Shown here: positions 27,469-36,565 of the stretch, piece by piece
Numbering within the stretch: position 1 is the stretch's first letter
Layout of the letters: each line of letters opens with the position of its first letter
Assembly: GCA_040755395.1 (NCBI GenBank)
Contig: JBFMAX010000003.1
Span: 124,001-188,000, forward strand
Origin: Nitrospirota bacterium
Lineage (GTDB): Bacteria; Nitrospirota; Nitrospiria; Nitrospirales; Nitrospiraceae
DNA: 64,000 bases
Direction of reading: 5' to 3'
Position numbers and translations under genes: made by a program
The notes under the pieces: generated by a model
Seen by the model: only the letters and a program-made list of their open reading frames with translations
Database searches by the model: none
Told to the model about the DNA's origin: nothing

Positions 27469-30147
27469 ATGGCACTGGCTAAGCCGAGGATCAGCCGCCC
27501 TGGGCCGGGTACGGCCGAGTGGCAACGTCTGGAAGAGGATGCCCGCCGCGAGCGACACTGGAAGCGCTGGGGGCCCTACCTGAGCGAACGGGCGTGGGGG
27601 ACGGTGCGCGAAGACTACAGTCCCTACGGGACGGCCTGGGAATTTTTCCCGCACGACCATGCGCGGTCGAAAGCCTATCGGTGGAACGAGGACGGGCTCG
27701 GCGGTTTCTGCGACAGGCATCAGATGATTTGTTTTGCCTTGGCCTTGTGGAACGGTCGCGACCCGATCTTGAAAGAACGGCTGTTCGGCCTGACCGGAAA
27801 CGAAGGCAACCATGGCGAGGACGTCAAAGAATATTACTTCTATCTGGATTCGACGCCGACCCATTCCTACATGCGGTGGCTCTACAAGTATCCGCAGGCG
27901 GCCTTCCCCTACGCCCGTCTGGTCGAAGAGAACAGGCGACGCAGCCGGCAGGACCTGGAATTTGAGCTGTTGGATACCGGTGTCTTCGACGAGGATCGCT
28001 ATTTCGATGTCTTTGTGGAGTACGCCAAAGCGACGCCGGAAGATCTGTTGATCCGCATTCAGGCGGTGAATCGCGGGCCTGAAGCTGCGGAATTGACCAT
28101 CTTGCCCACCATCTGGTTCCGCAACACCTGGTCGTGGGGCCTTGATGTCCGGCGACCTAGGCTCCGCGAAGGCGATCCCGTCCGGGGCACGAGCGTAATC
28201 GAGTTCACGCACGACTATTACGGGTATCGGCGCCTGCTCTGCGAGGGCCGGCCGGACCTGCTCTTTACGGAAAACGAAACGAACACGCGCCGGCTCTACG
28301 GCGATCCGGACGGCGCGCGGTACGTGAAGGACAGCATCAACGACTATATCGTGCACGGCGACAAGGAAGCGGTGAATCCCGACCAGATCGGCTCGAAGGC
28401 TGCGGCGCGCTACGTGGTGACCGTCGAGCCCGGAGGGACCGTCACCCTGCGCCTTCGCTTTACCGATTCGACCGACAATGACTCGCTGACAGGTGAGGTC
28501 TTCGAGTCCGTCTTCGCCGAGCGCGAGCAGGAGGCCGATGAATTCTATGACAGCCTGGCGCCCAGCGGCCTCTCGGAAGATGCCCGGCTGGTCCAGCGAC
28601 AGGCGTTCGCCGGGCTCCTCTGGAGCAAACAGTTCTATCATTATGAAGTCGCCCGATGGCTGAAGGGCGATCCGGCCGGGCCGGAGCCGCCGAGGGAGCG
28701 ATTGAAGGGACGCAACTGCGAGTGGACGCACCTGTACAACGCCGACGTTATTTCCATGCCGGACAAGTGGGAGTATCCCTGGTACGCCGCCTGGGACCTG
28801 GCGTTTCACTGCATCCCCTTGGCGCTCGTCGATCCGACGTTCGCCAAAGAGCAACTGATCCTCATGCTGCGCGAGTGGTACATGCATCCGAACGGGCAGA
28901 TCCCCGCCTACGAGTGGGCGCTCGGCGACGTGAATCCGCCGGTTCATGCCTGGGCCGCGTGGCGCGTCTATAAAATCGAGAAGAAGCGCAAAGGCGTGGG
29001 CGACCGTGTCTTCCTCGAACGGGTCTTCCACAAACTGCTCTTGAATTTCACTTGGTGGGTCAACCGCAAGGATGCGGAAGGGAAGAATATCTTCCAGGGC
29101 GGATTTCTCGGGCTGGACAATATCGGCGTGTTCGACCGCAGTGCGCCGCTTCCGACCGGCGGGCACATCGAACAGTCCGACGCGACGAGCTGGATGGGCA
29201 TGTACTGCCTGAACATGCTGGCGATCGCGCTCGAGCTGGCCAAGGAGAACCGCGCGTATGAGGACGTGGCCAGCAAGTTCTTCGAACACTTCGTGTACAT
29301 CTGCCGCGCGATCAACAACATCGGCGAGGAACACATCGAACTGTGGAACCGGGACGACGGCTTCTTCTACGATGTCCTCCATCTGCCCGACGGGCGCAAC
29401 TTTCCGCTGAAGGTCCGGTCGCTGGTCGGTCTGATTCCGCTCTTTGCGGTCGAGACGCTGGACTCCGAGTTGGTGGACCGCCTGCCCCGGTTCAAACACC
29501 GGATGCAATGGTTCATGGAGAACCGTCCGGATTTCGCGGCGCATGTGGAAACGCAAAGCCTGGACGGCAGCGTGCGGCGATTCTTGTCGCTCGTGAATCG
29601 CCGGCGGCTCCAGAAGGTCCTGCGCTACATGCTGGACGAGCAGGAATTTCTCTCTCCCTACGGGATCCGCGCGTTGTCTCGATATCACCGCGACCATCCC
29701 TATACGCTTTCGGTCATGGGCATGGAGTACCGGGTGGATTATGAACCGGCGGAATCCACGACCGGCTTGTTCGGCGGAAACTCCAACTGGCGCGGCCCGA
29801 TCTGGTTCCCGGTGAATTATCTCATCATCGAGTCGCTCCAGAAATTCCACTATTACCTGGGCGACGGCTTCAAAGTGGAATATCCGACCGGCTCCGGCCG
29901 CCTGGCGCCATTGAATCACGTGGCGGCCGAACTGTCGCGCCGGCTCACGCACATTTTTCTGCGCGGGGCCGACGGCCGGCGGCCGGTGTTCGGAGGCGCG
30001 AGGAAGTTTCAAGAGGACCCGCATTGGCGGGATCTGATCCTCTTCTACGAATACTTTCACGGAGACAACGGAGCGGGAATCGGCGCCGGCCACCAGACCG
30101 GCTGGACGGCGTTGGTGGCGAAGCTGATCCAGCAGAGCGGGGAATAA
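27469..30147 (+). CDS. MGH1/GH63-like glycoside hydrolase
   Basis: An 892-residue cytoplasmic protein without signal peptide. It has an N-terminal beta-sandwich part (about 1-330) and an (alpha/alpha)6 barrel related to GH63 and mannosylglycerate hydrolase MGH1 (about 360-890). Conserved segments include the [19 protein letters not shown] entry motif, [32 protein letters not shown] and [20 protein letters not shown]. The Asp of WDLAF and the acidic residues of the later motif are the likely catalytic pair by family analogy. It is followed 74 nt downstream by a GH133-type debranching enzyme, so a role in glycogen, trehalose or glucosylglycerate turnover is plausible (inference). Confidence 0.87.
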   Translation: MALAKPRISRPGPGTAEWQRLEEDARRERHWKRWGPYLSERAWGTVREDYSPYGTAWEFFPHDHARSKAYRWNEDGLGGFCDRHQMICFALALWNGRDPILKERLFGLTGNEGNHGEDVKEYYFYLDSTPTHSYMRWLYKYPQAAFPYARLVEENRRRSRQDLEFELLDTGVFDEDRYFDVFVEYAKATPEDLLIRIQAVNRGPEAAELTILPTIWFRNTWSWGLDVRRPRLREGDPVRGTSVIEFTHDYYGYRRLLCEGRPDLLFTENETNTRRLYGDPDGARYVKDSINDYIVHGDKEAVNPDQIGSKAAARYVVTVEPGGTVTLRLRFTDSTDNDSLTGEVFESVFAEREQEADEFYDSLAPSGLSEDARLVQRQAFAGLLWSKQFYHYEVARWLKGDPAGPEPPRERLKGRNCEWTHLYNADVISMPDKWEYPWYAAWDLAFHCIPLALVDPTFAKEQLILMLREWYMHPNGQIPAYEWALGDVNPPVHAWAAWRVYKIEKKRKGVGDRVFLERVFHKLLLNFTWWVNRKDAEGKNIFQGGFLGLDNIGVFDRSAPLPTGGHIEQSDATSWMGMYCLNMLAIALELAKENRAYEDVASKFFEHFVYICRAINNIGEEHIELWNRDDGFFYDVLHLPDGRNFPLKVRSLVGLIPLFAVETLDSELVDRLPRFKHRMQWFMENRPDFAAHVETQSLDGSVRRFLSLVNRRRLQKVLRYMLDEQEFLSPYGIRALSRYHRDHPYTLSVMGMEYRVDYEPAESTTGLFGGNSNWRGPIWFPVNYLIIESLQKFHYYLGDGFKVEYPTGSGRLAPLNHVAAELSRRLTHIFLRGADGRRPVFGGARKFQEDPHWRDLILFYEYFHGDNGAGIGAGHQTGWTALVAKLIQQSGE

Positions 30148-30156
30148 CCTCGTGAA

Positions 30157-30197
30157 GCGTATCTCGCGAACAACGGGATACGGGGGACGAGATACGC
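30157..30197. repeat. Inverted repeat between the two hydrolase genes
   Basis: GCGTATCTCG (30157-30166) and CGAGATACGC (30188-30197) are perfect 10-bp arms around a 21-nt loop. There is no T-run after it, so it is an mRNA hairpin or repeat rather than a classic terminator. Confidence 0.55.
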
Positions 30198-30221
30198 AGA
30201 AACAGCGACAGGTAGCCAACT

Positions 30222-32276
30222 ATGCGCGTGAACAATGAAACCTGCCAGAGCCTCGACCGCGCACTCAGTCTTGAGTGGCTCGAAACGAACGGGCGTGGCG
30301 GATTCGCGTCCGGTACCGTCGCCGGCGCCAACAGGCGGCGGTATCACGCCTTGTTGCTGGTCGCCCGCCGGCCGCCGGTCGCCCGCGTCGCGCTGGTGAA
30401 CCATCTCGAAGAGTGGGTGCAAGCCGACGGCCAGGTCGTACCGTTGTCGACCAATCTCTATCCCGGCGCTGTCCATCCGGACGGCTACCAAGGGTGTACG
30501 GCCTTCTCGTCCGAACCGTGGCCGACATGGACGTACGAGGCGCAGGGCGTCCGTATCCAACGGGAACTATTCTGCCCGCGCGGTCGGGACGTGGTCGTTG
30601 TCCGGTGGCGAATGATGAACGGATCTGCGTCGGTCATGCTCAGGGTCCGGCCCATGCTCACCGGCCGCGATTACCACACGACGCACCACGAAAACGGCGC
30701 GCTCTTTCCGCAGGCGGCGATCGCGGATGGGCATGTGAGCTGGAGCCCTTATGGGGATCTGCCGAGCGTGCGCGCCATGCACAATGGGTCCTACCGCCAC
30801 CAGCCGGATTGGTATCGACGCGTGCACTATCCGGTCGAGCAGGAACGCGGTCTCGATCATGAAGAGGACTGGTGGTCACCGGGTGAATTGGCGTTTCACC
30901 TCGTGCCGGACAAGCCGGCTTGGGTGGTTCTGACCACCGAGTTGATCGAATCTGCAGATGCGGAGGCGTTGGCGGCGGAGGAACTTCGCCGGCGGAAGCG
31001 TGCCTCGGCCCAGGCGCCTAAGGGAGATCCGCTGGTCCGCGCGCTCTGGGCGGCCACGGACGCCTATCTGTGCGAGCGCAACACAGGGCAGACCATAATC
31101 GCCGGCTATCCGTGGTTTACGGACTGGGGACGAGACACATTCATTTCGCTGCCGGGACTCTGTCTGGCGACCGGCCGCTTCGACGTTGCCCGGCAGGTGA
31201 TCGACGCGTTTGCGGCGCACGTGTCGCAAGGCATGATTCCCAACCGGTTTCCCGATGCGGACGAGCAGCCTGAGTACAACACGATCGATGCGTCGCTGTG
31301 GTTCGTCGACGCCGTAGGCCGGTATTGGGAGGTCACGAACGACGAGCGTCATGTGCGCCAAACGGCCTGGCCCGCTGTCCGGAAGATTCTCGACGGTTAC
31401 CGCGAAGGCACCCGGTACGGCATCCGCATGGATGGCGACGGTTTGATCGCCGGGGGCATGCCCGGCACGCAGTTGACGTGGATGGATGCGAAGGTCGGTG
31501 ACTGGGTCGTCACCCCACGGCACGGAAAGCCGGTCGAGATTCAGGCGTTGTGGGTGCGGGCTTTGACGGTCGGGGAAGCGTTCGCGACGCAATTCGGGGA
31601 CCCGGCTTATGCAGCCCGCTGTCGGGAAGATCGCGAGCGCGCCCGCGCGTCCTTTCGCGCCCGTTTCTGGTATGAAGCCGGCGGGTACCTCTACGATGTG
31701 ATCGATGGGCCGGACGGCGACGATGCATCGCTCCGTCCCAATCAGATCTACGCCGTCTCGCTGGTGGACGGGCTGCTCAGTCGCGAGCAGGAGAAACGAG
31801 TAGTGCAGGTGGTGCAAGAGCACTTATTGACGCCGGTCGGCCTCCGCACCTTGGCGCCGACGGATCACCGCTATCGTGCCCGCTATGAAGGGGGTGTAGC
31901 GGAGCGGGACGGAGCGTACCATCAAGGAACGGTCTGGCCGTTTTTGCTGGGGCCGTTCCTCACGGCCTGGATCAAGGTCAACGGCAAAACGGCCGCCGCG
32001 AAAAAGAAAGCGCGGACGTTTCTCCGGGGGATCGAGCGACACCTCGGCGAGGCCTGTCTGGGGCAGATCTCGGAAATCTTCGACGCGGAGGCGCCGCACC
32101 GGCCGCGCGGCTGCCCGGCGCAGGCTTGGTCGGTGGCGGAGCCGTTGCGGGTGCTGGTCGAGGACGTCGGTACGGCCGGTATCCGGCGGAAACGCGCCGA
32201 AGCGATCAGCGGACGGTCCCGGCAGATCGGACGAACCGCATCCGTGAAGCGATCTCACGAGAAAGGCGGTCGGTAA
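30222..32276 (+). CDS. Amylo-alpha-1,6-glucosidase / glycogen debranching enzyme (GH133-like)
   Basis: A 684-residue cytoplasmic enzyme. The N-terminal GDE domain (LEWLETNGRGGFASGTVAGA, about 15-235) precedes an (alpha/alpha)6 catalytic barrel (about 270-655) with GYPWFTDWGRDTFISLPGL, TWMDAKVGDWVVTPRHGKPV and AYHQGTVWPFLLGPF. The Asp/Glu pair in these motifs is expected to hydrolyse alpha-1,6 branches. It appears to form a sugar-polymer unit with the preceding MGH1-like gene. The C-terminal 30 residues are basic and less conserved. Confidence 0.9.
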   Translation: MRVNNETCQSLDRALSLEWLETNGRGGFASGTVAGANRRRYHALLLVARRPPVARVALVNHLEEWVQADGQVVPLSTNLYPGAVHPDGYQGCTAFSSEPWPTWTYEAQGVRIQRELFCPRGRDVVVVRWRMMNGSASVMLRVRPMLTGRDYHTTHHENGALFPQAAIADGHVSWSPYGDLPSVRAMHNGSYRHQPDWYRRVHYPVEQERGLDHEEDWWSPGELAFHLVPDKPAWVVLTTELIESADAEALAAEELRRRKRASAQAPKGDPLVRALWAATDAYLCERNTGQTIIAGYPWFTDWGRDTFISLPGLCLATGRFDVARQVIDAFAAHVSQGMIPNRFPDADEQPEYNTIDASLWFVDAVGRYWEVTNDERHVRQTAWPAVRKILDGYREGTRYGIRMDGDGLIAGGMPGTQLTWMDAKVGDWVVTPRHGKPVEIQALWVRALTVGEAFATQFGDPAYAARCREDRERARASFRARFWYEAGGYLYDVIDGPDGDDASLRPNQIYAVSLVDGLLSREQEKRVVQVVQEHLLTPVGLRTLAPTDHRYRARYEGGVAERDGAYHQGTVWPFLLGPFLTAWIKVNGKTAAAKKKARTFLRGIERHLGEACLGQISEIFDAEAPHRPRGCPAQAWSVAEPLRVLVEDVGTAGIRRKRAEAISGRSRQIGRTASVKRSHEKGGR

Positions 32277-32721
32277 CCCGTTGAAGTGCTTGTCTATTAT
32301 AGCCCGTCACCTGACCTCGCGATGTCACGTGCTCCCGCGGTTCACTCCGCACTCGGTCAGCTTCCTTTTATCCGAGACGCGATTCGCCGCCCGAGCGTTG
32401 CCGCATCGGCAACCTTGGCCATCCGTCGTTCCTCGCTGTGGGTCTATTTCACCGCGCCGACGCTCGGTATGTTGCTCGCCGCGGAGTGCTATATCAGGCT
32501 CCGAGACAGGGGGCAGGTCTATTGCGCCAAGCTGCATCATCAGAATCGAAAGCGCTGCATCTTTCGGTGTCAGTACCCGGAACTCATAGCCCGCGGTCAG
32601 CCGTCAGCGATCAGCTCTCACATTCAAACAGCCTCGCCGGCGAACGCCGGAAAGTGAATCCCGCCCCGCGCGTCGATGTGGACGTGGGAGCCAGGAGTCT
32701 CATTCGTCGCGGCTGTTCTCT
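32277..32721. other. Gap between convergent genes, no supported gene
   Basis: 445 nt between the debranching enzyme and the aldo/keto reductase. Open frames on both strands lack ribosome sites, domains and compositional support. I see no clear terminator. Confidence 0.5.
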
Positions 32722-33561
32722 CTACAGCGCGATCGTTTCAATCCGCTCGATTTCTTCCGGAGAGAGGGTGAACTGGTCCGCTTGGAGATCTTCCTTCATA
32801 TGTTGCGGATCCGTGGTGCCGGTCAGCGGGAGCATGCCGATCTGCATGGCAAACCGAAAGATGACCTGGGCGACGCCGGTCCCATGCCGTGAGGCGATGG
32901 CGCGAATGTCCGGATCAGCAAACACTCCCCGGTTGGCGGTCAAGAGGGAAAAGCCTTGATAGATGAGGCCGTGGGGCCGGCAAATCTCCCGCACCTCTTT
33001 ATCCCATCCGAGCGCGGCGTAACAGCGGTTTTGCACCACCATGGGTTTAACAGCCGCGCGCTCACACAGCAGAGAGAGTTGCTCGGCCGTCACATTGCTG
33101 ATGCCGATCATTCGGGTTTTCCCTCCCCGATAGAGTCCTTCAATGGCTGCCCACACTTCCCAATCCGCTTGGCTCAAGCCCCGCCGAGAATACGGCCCAT
33201 GGAGGACATAGGAATCGAGATAGTCGGTGTGGAGATGGGCCAGCGAGCCTTCGAAAGACTGCTTGACCTGGGTGGTCAAATCGGCCGTGGGATCGTACGG
33301 GATCCGGTGGTCGTGGCCGTTCAGGGGCGTGAACTTCGTCTGAAGAAACAGGCTCTCTCGCGGGATGCCTTCGGCCGCAAGCAGCCGCAGCGCCTCTCCC
33401 ACCCGAGGTTCATCGTAATGTTGCGGCTGATTGGCCGTGTCGATCGCGCGGAACCCGGCCAGTACGGCTTGTTGGACCAAAGACGTGGTCGCCTCCCTTT
33501 TCCACGCCGTGCCGTACATGAACGAGGGAATCGACACCTGGTTATAGGCGGTCAAGGTCAT
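32722..33561 (-). CDS. Aldo/keto reductase
   Basis: A 279-residue NAD(P)H-dependent (beta/alpha)8-barrel reductase. The catalytic tetrad is visible: Asp in FRAIDTANQ, Tyr in PQHYDEP, Lys in LQTKFTP and His in YVLHGPYS. The cofactor-binding C-terminal region includes LPLTGTTDPQHMKEDL. ATG 33561 has AAAGGA 6 nt upstream; the long open frame up to 33966 is a shadow that crosses a repeat. The start overlaps the stop of an ArfB remnant as ATGA. Substrate unknown. Confidence 0.88.
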   Translation of the reverse strand: MTLTAYNQVSIPSFMYGTAWKREATTSLVQQAVLAGFRAIDTANQPQHYDEPRVGEALRLLAAEGIPRESLFLQTKFTPLNGHDHRIPYDPTADLTTQVKQSFEGSLAHLHTDYLDSYVLHGPYSRRGLSQADWEVWAAIEGLYRGGKTRMIGISNVTAEQLSLLCERAAVKPMVVQNRCYAALGWDKEVREICRPHGLIYQGFSLLTANRGVFADPDIRAIASRHGTGVAQVIFRFAMQIGMLPLTGTTDPQHMKEDLQADQFTLSPEEIERIETIAL

Positions 33562-33695
33562 GTGAAGTCCTTTCCATTCATCGGTTTTCCTCTCAGGGCT
33601 TTCACCCGGGCCCGTTTGGCTTTGTCCTCCAGGCGCCGGCGCCGCGATCCTTTGGTGGGCTTGGTCAGTTTCCGCATCAGCCGGAACGAGGCTCG
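33558..33695 (-). pseudogene. arfB: C-terminal remnant of ribosome-rescue factor ArfB (YaeJ)
   Basis: Too short to be called by ordinary gene finding. The frame upstream of the aldo/keto reductase reads RKLTKPTKGSRRRRLEDKAK then RARVKALRGKP, which matches the basic C-terminal tail of ArfB that inserts into the mRNA tunnel of stalled ribosomes. The catalytic GGQ domain is missing; an in-frame TGA lies just upstream (33696-33698). Its own stop (TGA) overlaps the reductase ATG as ATGA, so an intact arfB was probably once coupled to that gene. The break is adjacent to the repeat at 33.75 kb. Confidence 0.7.
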
Positions 33696-33746
33696 TCACC
33701 CAGCGAGATTCTAGTCCAGGATAAAGAACGGAACAACCGGGTCTTC

Positions 33747-33836
33747 GATAAAAGGGGTCGGATAAAAGGGGTCGGGAGTCTTTGCAAGGCCACGGCTTGA
33801 TTAATATAAAGACTCCCGACCCCTCTCTCTTCGCCG
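33747..33836. repeat. REP-like inverted repeat, copy A
   Basis: The left arm AAAGGGGTCGGGAGTCTTT (33765-33783) faces the right arm AAAGACTCCCGACCCCT (33808-33824), with a preceding extra GATAAAAGGGGTCG unit. The same element is at 41049-41113 (both arms) and 48214-48250 (left arm only). Copies A and B bracket the type I restriction module. Such arms are typical of REP-type palindromes mobilised by RAYT (TnpA-REP) transposases; no RAYT gene is in this window. Confidence 0.8.
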
Positions 33837-33893
33837 AACTTCTCCATGAAGGTTCGTCGGCTACCGACCCGGTGGGGTCTGCCGGGATGAAGG

Positions 33894-33922
33894 TTGACAG
33901 AATTTCTGCCTGATCATATGAT
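33894..33922 (+). promoter_or_regulatory. Sigma-70 promoter with palindromic -10 for the hsd operon
   Basis: TTGACA (33894-33899) and TATGAT (33917-33922) are separated by 17 nt, a near-consensus promoter rarely seen this clearly in the window. The -10 box is embedded in the perfect palindrome ATCATATGAT (33913-33922), followed by AAATCA, a plausible operator for the XRE regulator encoded 62 nt downstream. Autoregulation of a restriction operon by such a controller is known for C-protein systems; here it is inference. Confidence 0.6.
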
Positions 33923-33984
33923 AAATCAACTGCCGTGATGGATGCACGATCATGGCCATACCACACCGCTGACCGAGGAGGCCG

Positions 33985-34218
33985 ATGAGGAAACAGAACG
34001 GAATACCTCGCCTGGTTCGTGAGTTGCGGAATCGCCTCGGGCTCAGCCAGGAGAAGTTCGCGGCCAGGCTGGGCGTGACCTCTCCTACCATCAACCGATG
34101 GGAGAACGCCCGGGCGAAACCGTCACCGCTGGCGGTTGCTCGGATACGCGAGATCGCCGTGGGCCTGGGGCAAGACGGCGCTAGGCTGCTGGAGCGCTAC
34201 TTCCCGGAAGAAACGTAG
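33985..34218 (+). CDS. XRE-family HTH regulator
   Basis: A 77-residue DNA-binding protein, nearly all one HTH_3 domain: RNRLGLSQEKFAARLGVTSP, then TINRWENARAKPSPLA. It has an excellent ribosome site (GAGGAGG, 5 nt before ATG). It is the first gene of the hsd operon and overlaps nothing; hsdR starts 10 nt after its stop. A likely role is timing control of restriction gene expression. Confidence 0.88.
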   Translation: MRKQNGIPRLVRELRNRLGLSQEKFAARLGVTSPTINRWENARAKPSPLAVARIREIAVGLGQDGARLLERYFPEET

Positions 34219-34228
34219 GAGATCGCCC

Positions 34229-36565
34229 GTGCGCGAGATCAACGAAGACGAAGCCGAGCTCTTGATCGAAGCCCACCTCCGGGAGCGTGGCTGGAACGTC
34301 ACCGACTTCACGGTCACCCGCAAGCGCTGGCGCGATCACCTGGACGGCGAGGAAGCCGACCGCGTCTTCCTGCACAACGGTCGCCTCGTTGCCATCCTTG
34401 AGGCGAAGAAACCGGGGAAGGACCTCTGGGCCGCCCTGGACCAGGCCAAGGGCTATGCGCGGGCCTACAAGCGCAACACCGGCCACGACGTCCCGCTCCT
34501 CTTCGCGAGCGACGGGAAGGTCTTCCTTCGGCAGAACCTGAAGGCCAACACGCTGCCGGAACGAATCTCGAACTTCCCGACACCCGCGGAATTCGGAGAG
34601 TTCTTCCGGCCGCAGGCGGTGGAACTCCATGGCGCCCTTCGGGACTATCAGCGGGTCGCCGTGTCGCAGGTGCTGGGTGCCGTCCAGGCGGGACGTCGGC
34701 GGATGTATCTCCAGATGGCTACTGGTACGGGCAAGACCATCACCGCCGCCGGTGTCATCGCCAAACTCTGGGCCGTGGGGCTCATCCGGAGAACGCTCTT
34801 CCTAGTGGACCGCGACGCCCTGGCGGTCCAGACGGTGAAGAAGTTCAAGACGCACCTGGGAGACAACTTCAGCATCGAGCGGGCCACGGGAGCGAACGAG
34901 GACAAGCACCGCGACGTCCTGGTGACCACCATCCAGCACATGGCAGTCCGCAACAAGTATCTCGCTTATGCCCCGGACCACTTCAACCTCGTGATCCTGG
35001 ACGAATGCCATCGGTCCTACTTCGGGGACTGGTATGGCGTGCTCGATCATTTCGCCAAGGGCGGCGCGATCCTTCTGGGGTTGACCGCGACGCCAGCAGA
35101 CAAGGAGACGGTTAACACGGACCGGTTCTTCACCGACCCAGGGCAGTACCGAGGGCCGATCTACCGATACACCATCCGCCAGGGCGAGACCAATCCTGAA
35201 GTGCCGGAGTGGGAGCGGCTGGCGGCGTGCATCCACCACAAGTTCCACACGAACGTGGACCTCGAAGGCGTCCACGACATGGGATTCGACTTTGAGCCCG
35301 ATCAGCTTGGGCGCGCCGTGGACGTGCCGCAACGGAATCGACTCATCGCTGAGAAGTACTTTGAGATCCTTGGCACACGCCAACCTGTGAAGACCATTGT
35401 CTTCGCTGCCTCCATAGCTCACGCGAAAAACCTGCGCTATGCCCTCATTGAGAAGTACAACGAGCTGAACAGCCTCCCGCCGAACGATGCATCGGCGGAG
35501 AAGTTCATCGTCGCAGTCCACAACGAAATGGCGGCCGCAAGCACCTTGATTGAGGAATTCCAGAAGGTCACGGGTCCCGAAGAGCGGAAGAGCATCATTG
35601 ATCAAGCACACAAAGACCCCAACATGGACCCGCGCCCGATTGTCCTCGTGGGTGTCGGAATGCTGGACACTGGGATCGACGCGCCGGACGTGGAGGTCCT
35701 GCTCATGGCGCGTCCCACAAAATCGAAAGTCCTCTACGTTCAAATGAAAGGGCGAGGCACCCGCAAGTGTCGGGAGACAGGCAAGGAGATCTATAAGCTC
35801 GTGGACTTTGTGGACATCACGAGGCTTGAGCCGGCCATCACGAACGACACGCCCGGCGTCGAGGATGAGCCGGTCGAGCAGGAAGAGGAGGAAATCATCG
35901 AGCGCGAGCGCGGCGAGGCCGGGGAGGCAGGCGAAGGCGGCGGTGCTGGGGGTGAAGAAGGCGGCAGCGAGCAGCAGATGGTCATCGCCGATGTCCCAGT
36001 TCACCTGGTCTTCTCGGAGACGATCTCCCCGGCCGTCCTAGAGGAGCTTCGCCGCCAGGTCGAGGCCCAGCTGAAGGGAGGCATGGAGCGCGAAGGATTG
36101 AAGCAGCGGTTCGCGCAGACTATCCTTTGCTGGCGGTACTTCAAGGGGGCCACGGCGCCGGACCACTCATTCCTGGCGACGATGGGGTTCGACCTCTCCG
36201 CCCTTCGAGACCTCTATGGAGAGCCGGAAGCGACCCTGGAGGACTTCATCGCCGTAGCCACAGGCGAGGCCGACTTCGATACGCTCCAACGAAGGAGGGA
36301 GTTTGACAAGTGGGCGCTCGGGAAGAGCCTTGGCCGCGAGCAACGGGAAATGGTCCTGATGGTCTGCGACTTCAAGCGTGCCAACCCCGATATCGTACCT
36401 GAGCAGATCATCCGCAGCCAGTGGCTCGACCAGGCCGGAGGGATCATGCGCGTCAAAAGACTCTTCGGCAGCCTCGACAAGCTGATGACCCTGGCGGAGG
36501 AGGCCCTGCTGCTTTCTGCGGGTACACCCGCCGACTCGGAGGAAAAGCATGCCTCGAACCCCTGA
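34229..36565 (+). CDS. hsdR: Type I restriction enzyme, R (endonuclease/translocase) subunit
   Basis: A 778-residue motor and nuclease subunit. GTG 34229 is chosen because AGGAG lies 7 nt upstream; the open frame extends into the regulator gene. The N-terminal PD-(D/E)xK nuclease shows ADRVFLHNGRLVAILEAKKP (Asp and ExK). The SF2 helicase core has Walker A ATGTGKT, DECH, GLTATP and a C-terminal helicase half (VLVGVGMLDTGIDAPD, QMKGRGTR). An acidic, Gly/Glu-rich linker (about 555-590) precedes an EcoEI-type C-terminal region. It overlaps hsdM by 17 nt. Confidence 0.95.
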   Translation: MREINEDEAELLIEAHLRERGWNVTDFTVTRKRWRDHLDGEEADRVFLHNGRLVAILEAKKPGKDLWAALDQAKGYARAYKRNTGHDVPLLFASDGKVFLRQNLKANTLPERISNFPTPAEFGEFFRPQAVELHGALRDYQRVAVSQVLGAVQAGRRRMYLQMATGTGKTITAAGVIAKLWAVGLIRRTLFLVDRDALAVQTVKKFKTHLGDNFSIERATGANEDKHRDVLVTTIQHMAVRNKYLAYAPDHFNLVILDECHRSYFGDWYGVLDHFAKGGAILLGLTATPADKETVNTDRFFTDPGQYRGPIYRYTIRQGETNPEVPEWERLAACIHHKFHTNVDLEGVHDMGFDFEPDQLGRAVDVPQRNRLIAEKYFEILGTRQPVKTIVFAASIAHAKNLRYALIEKYNELNSLPPNDASAEKFIVAVHNEMAAASTLIEEFQKVTGPEERKSIIDQAHKDPNMDPRPIVLVGVGMLDTGIDAPDVEVLLMARPTKSKVLYVQMKGRGTRKCRETGKEIYKLVDFVDITRLEPAITNDTPGVEDEPVEQEEEEIIERERGEAGEAGEGGGAGGEEGGSEQQMVIADVPVHLVFSETISPAVLEELRRQVEAQLKGGMEREGLKQRFAQTILCWRYFKGATAPDHSFLATMGFDLSALRDLYGEPEATLEDFIAVATGEADFDTLQRRREFDKWALGKSLGREQREMVLMVCDFKRANPDIVPEQIIRSQWLDQAGGIMRVKRLFGSLDKLMTLAEEALLLSAGTPADSEEKHASNP

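Noticed and set aside
27316-30219. A 967-codon open frame on the minus strand opposite the MGH1-like gene
   Set aside because: Antisense shadow: low-complexity composition, no motif, no ribosome site, and the plus-strand enzyme has clear family motifs.
32286-32657. A 123-codon frame after the debranching enzyme
   Set aside because: No ribosome site, no domain, odd composition, and several overlapping frames of similar length on both strands.
33561-33966. N-terminal extension of the aldo/keto reductase to 414 residues
   Set aside because: The extension crosses REP copy A and the ArfB remnant in another frame; ATG 33561 has its own ribosome site and gives a normal family length.
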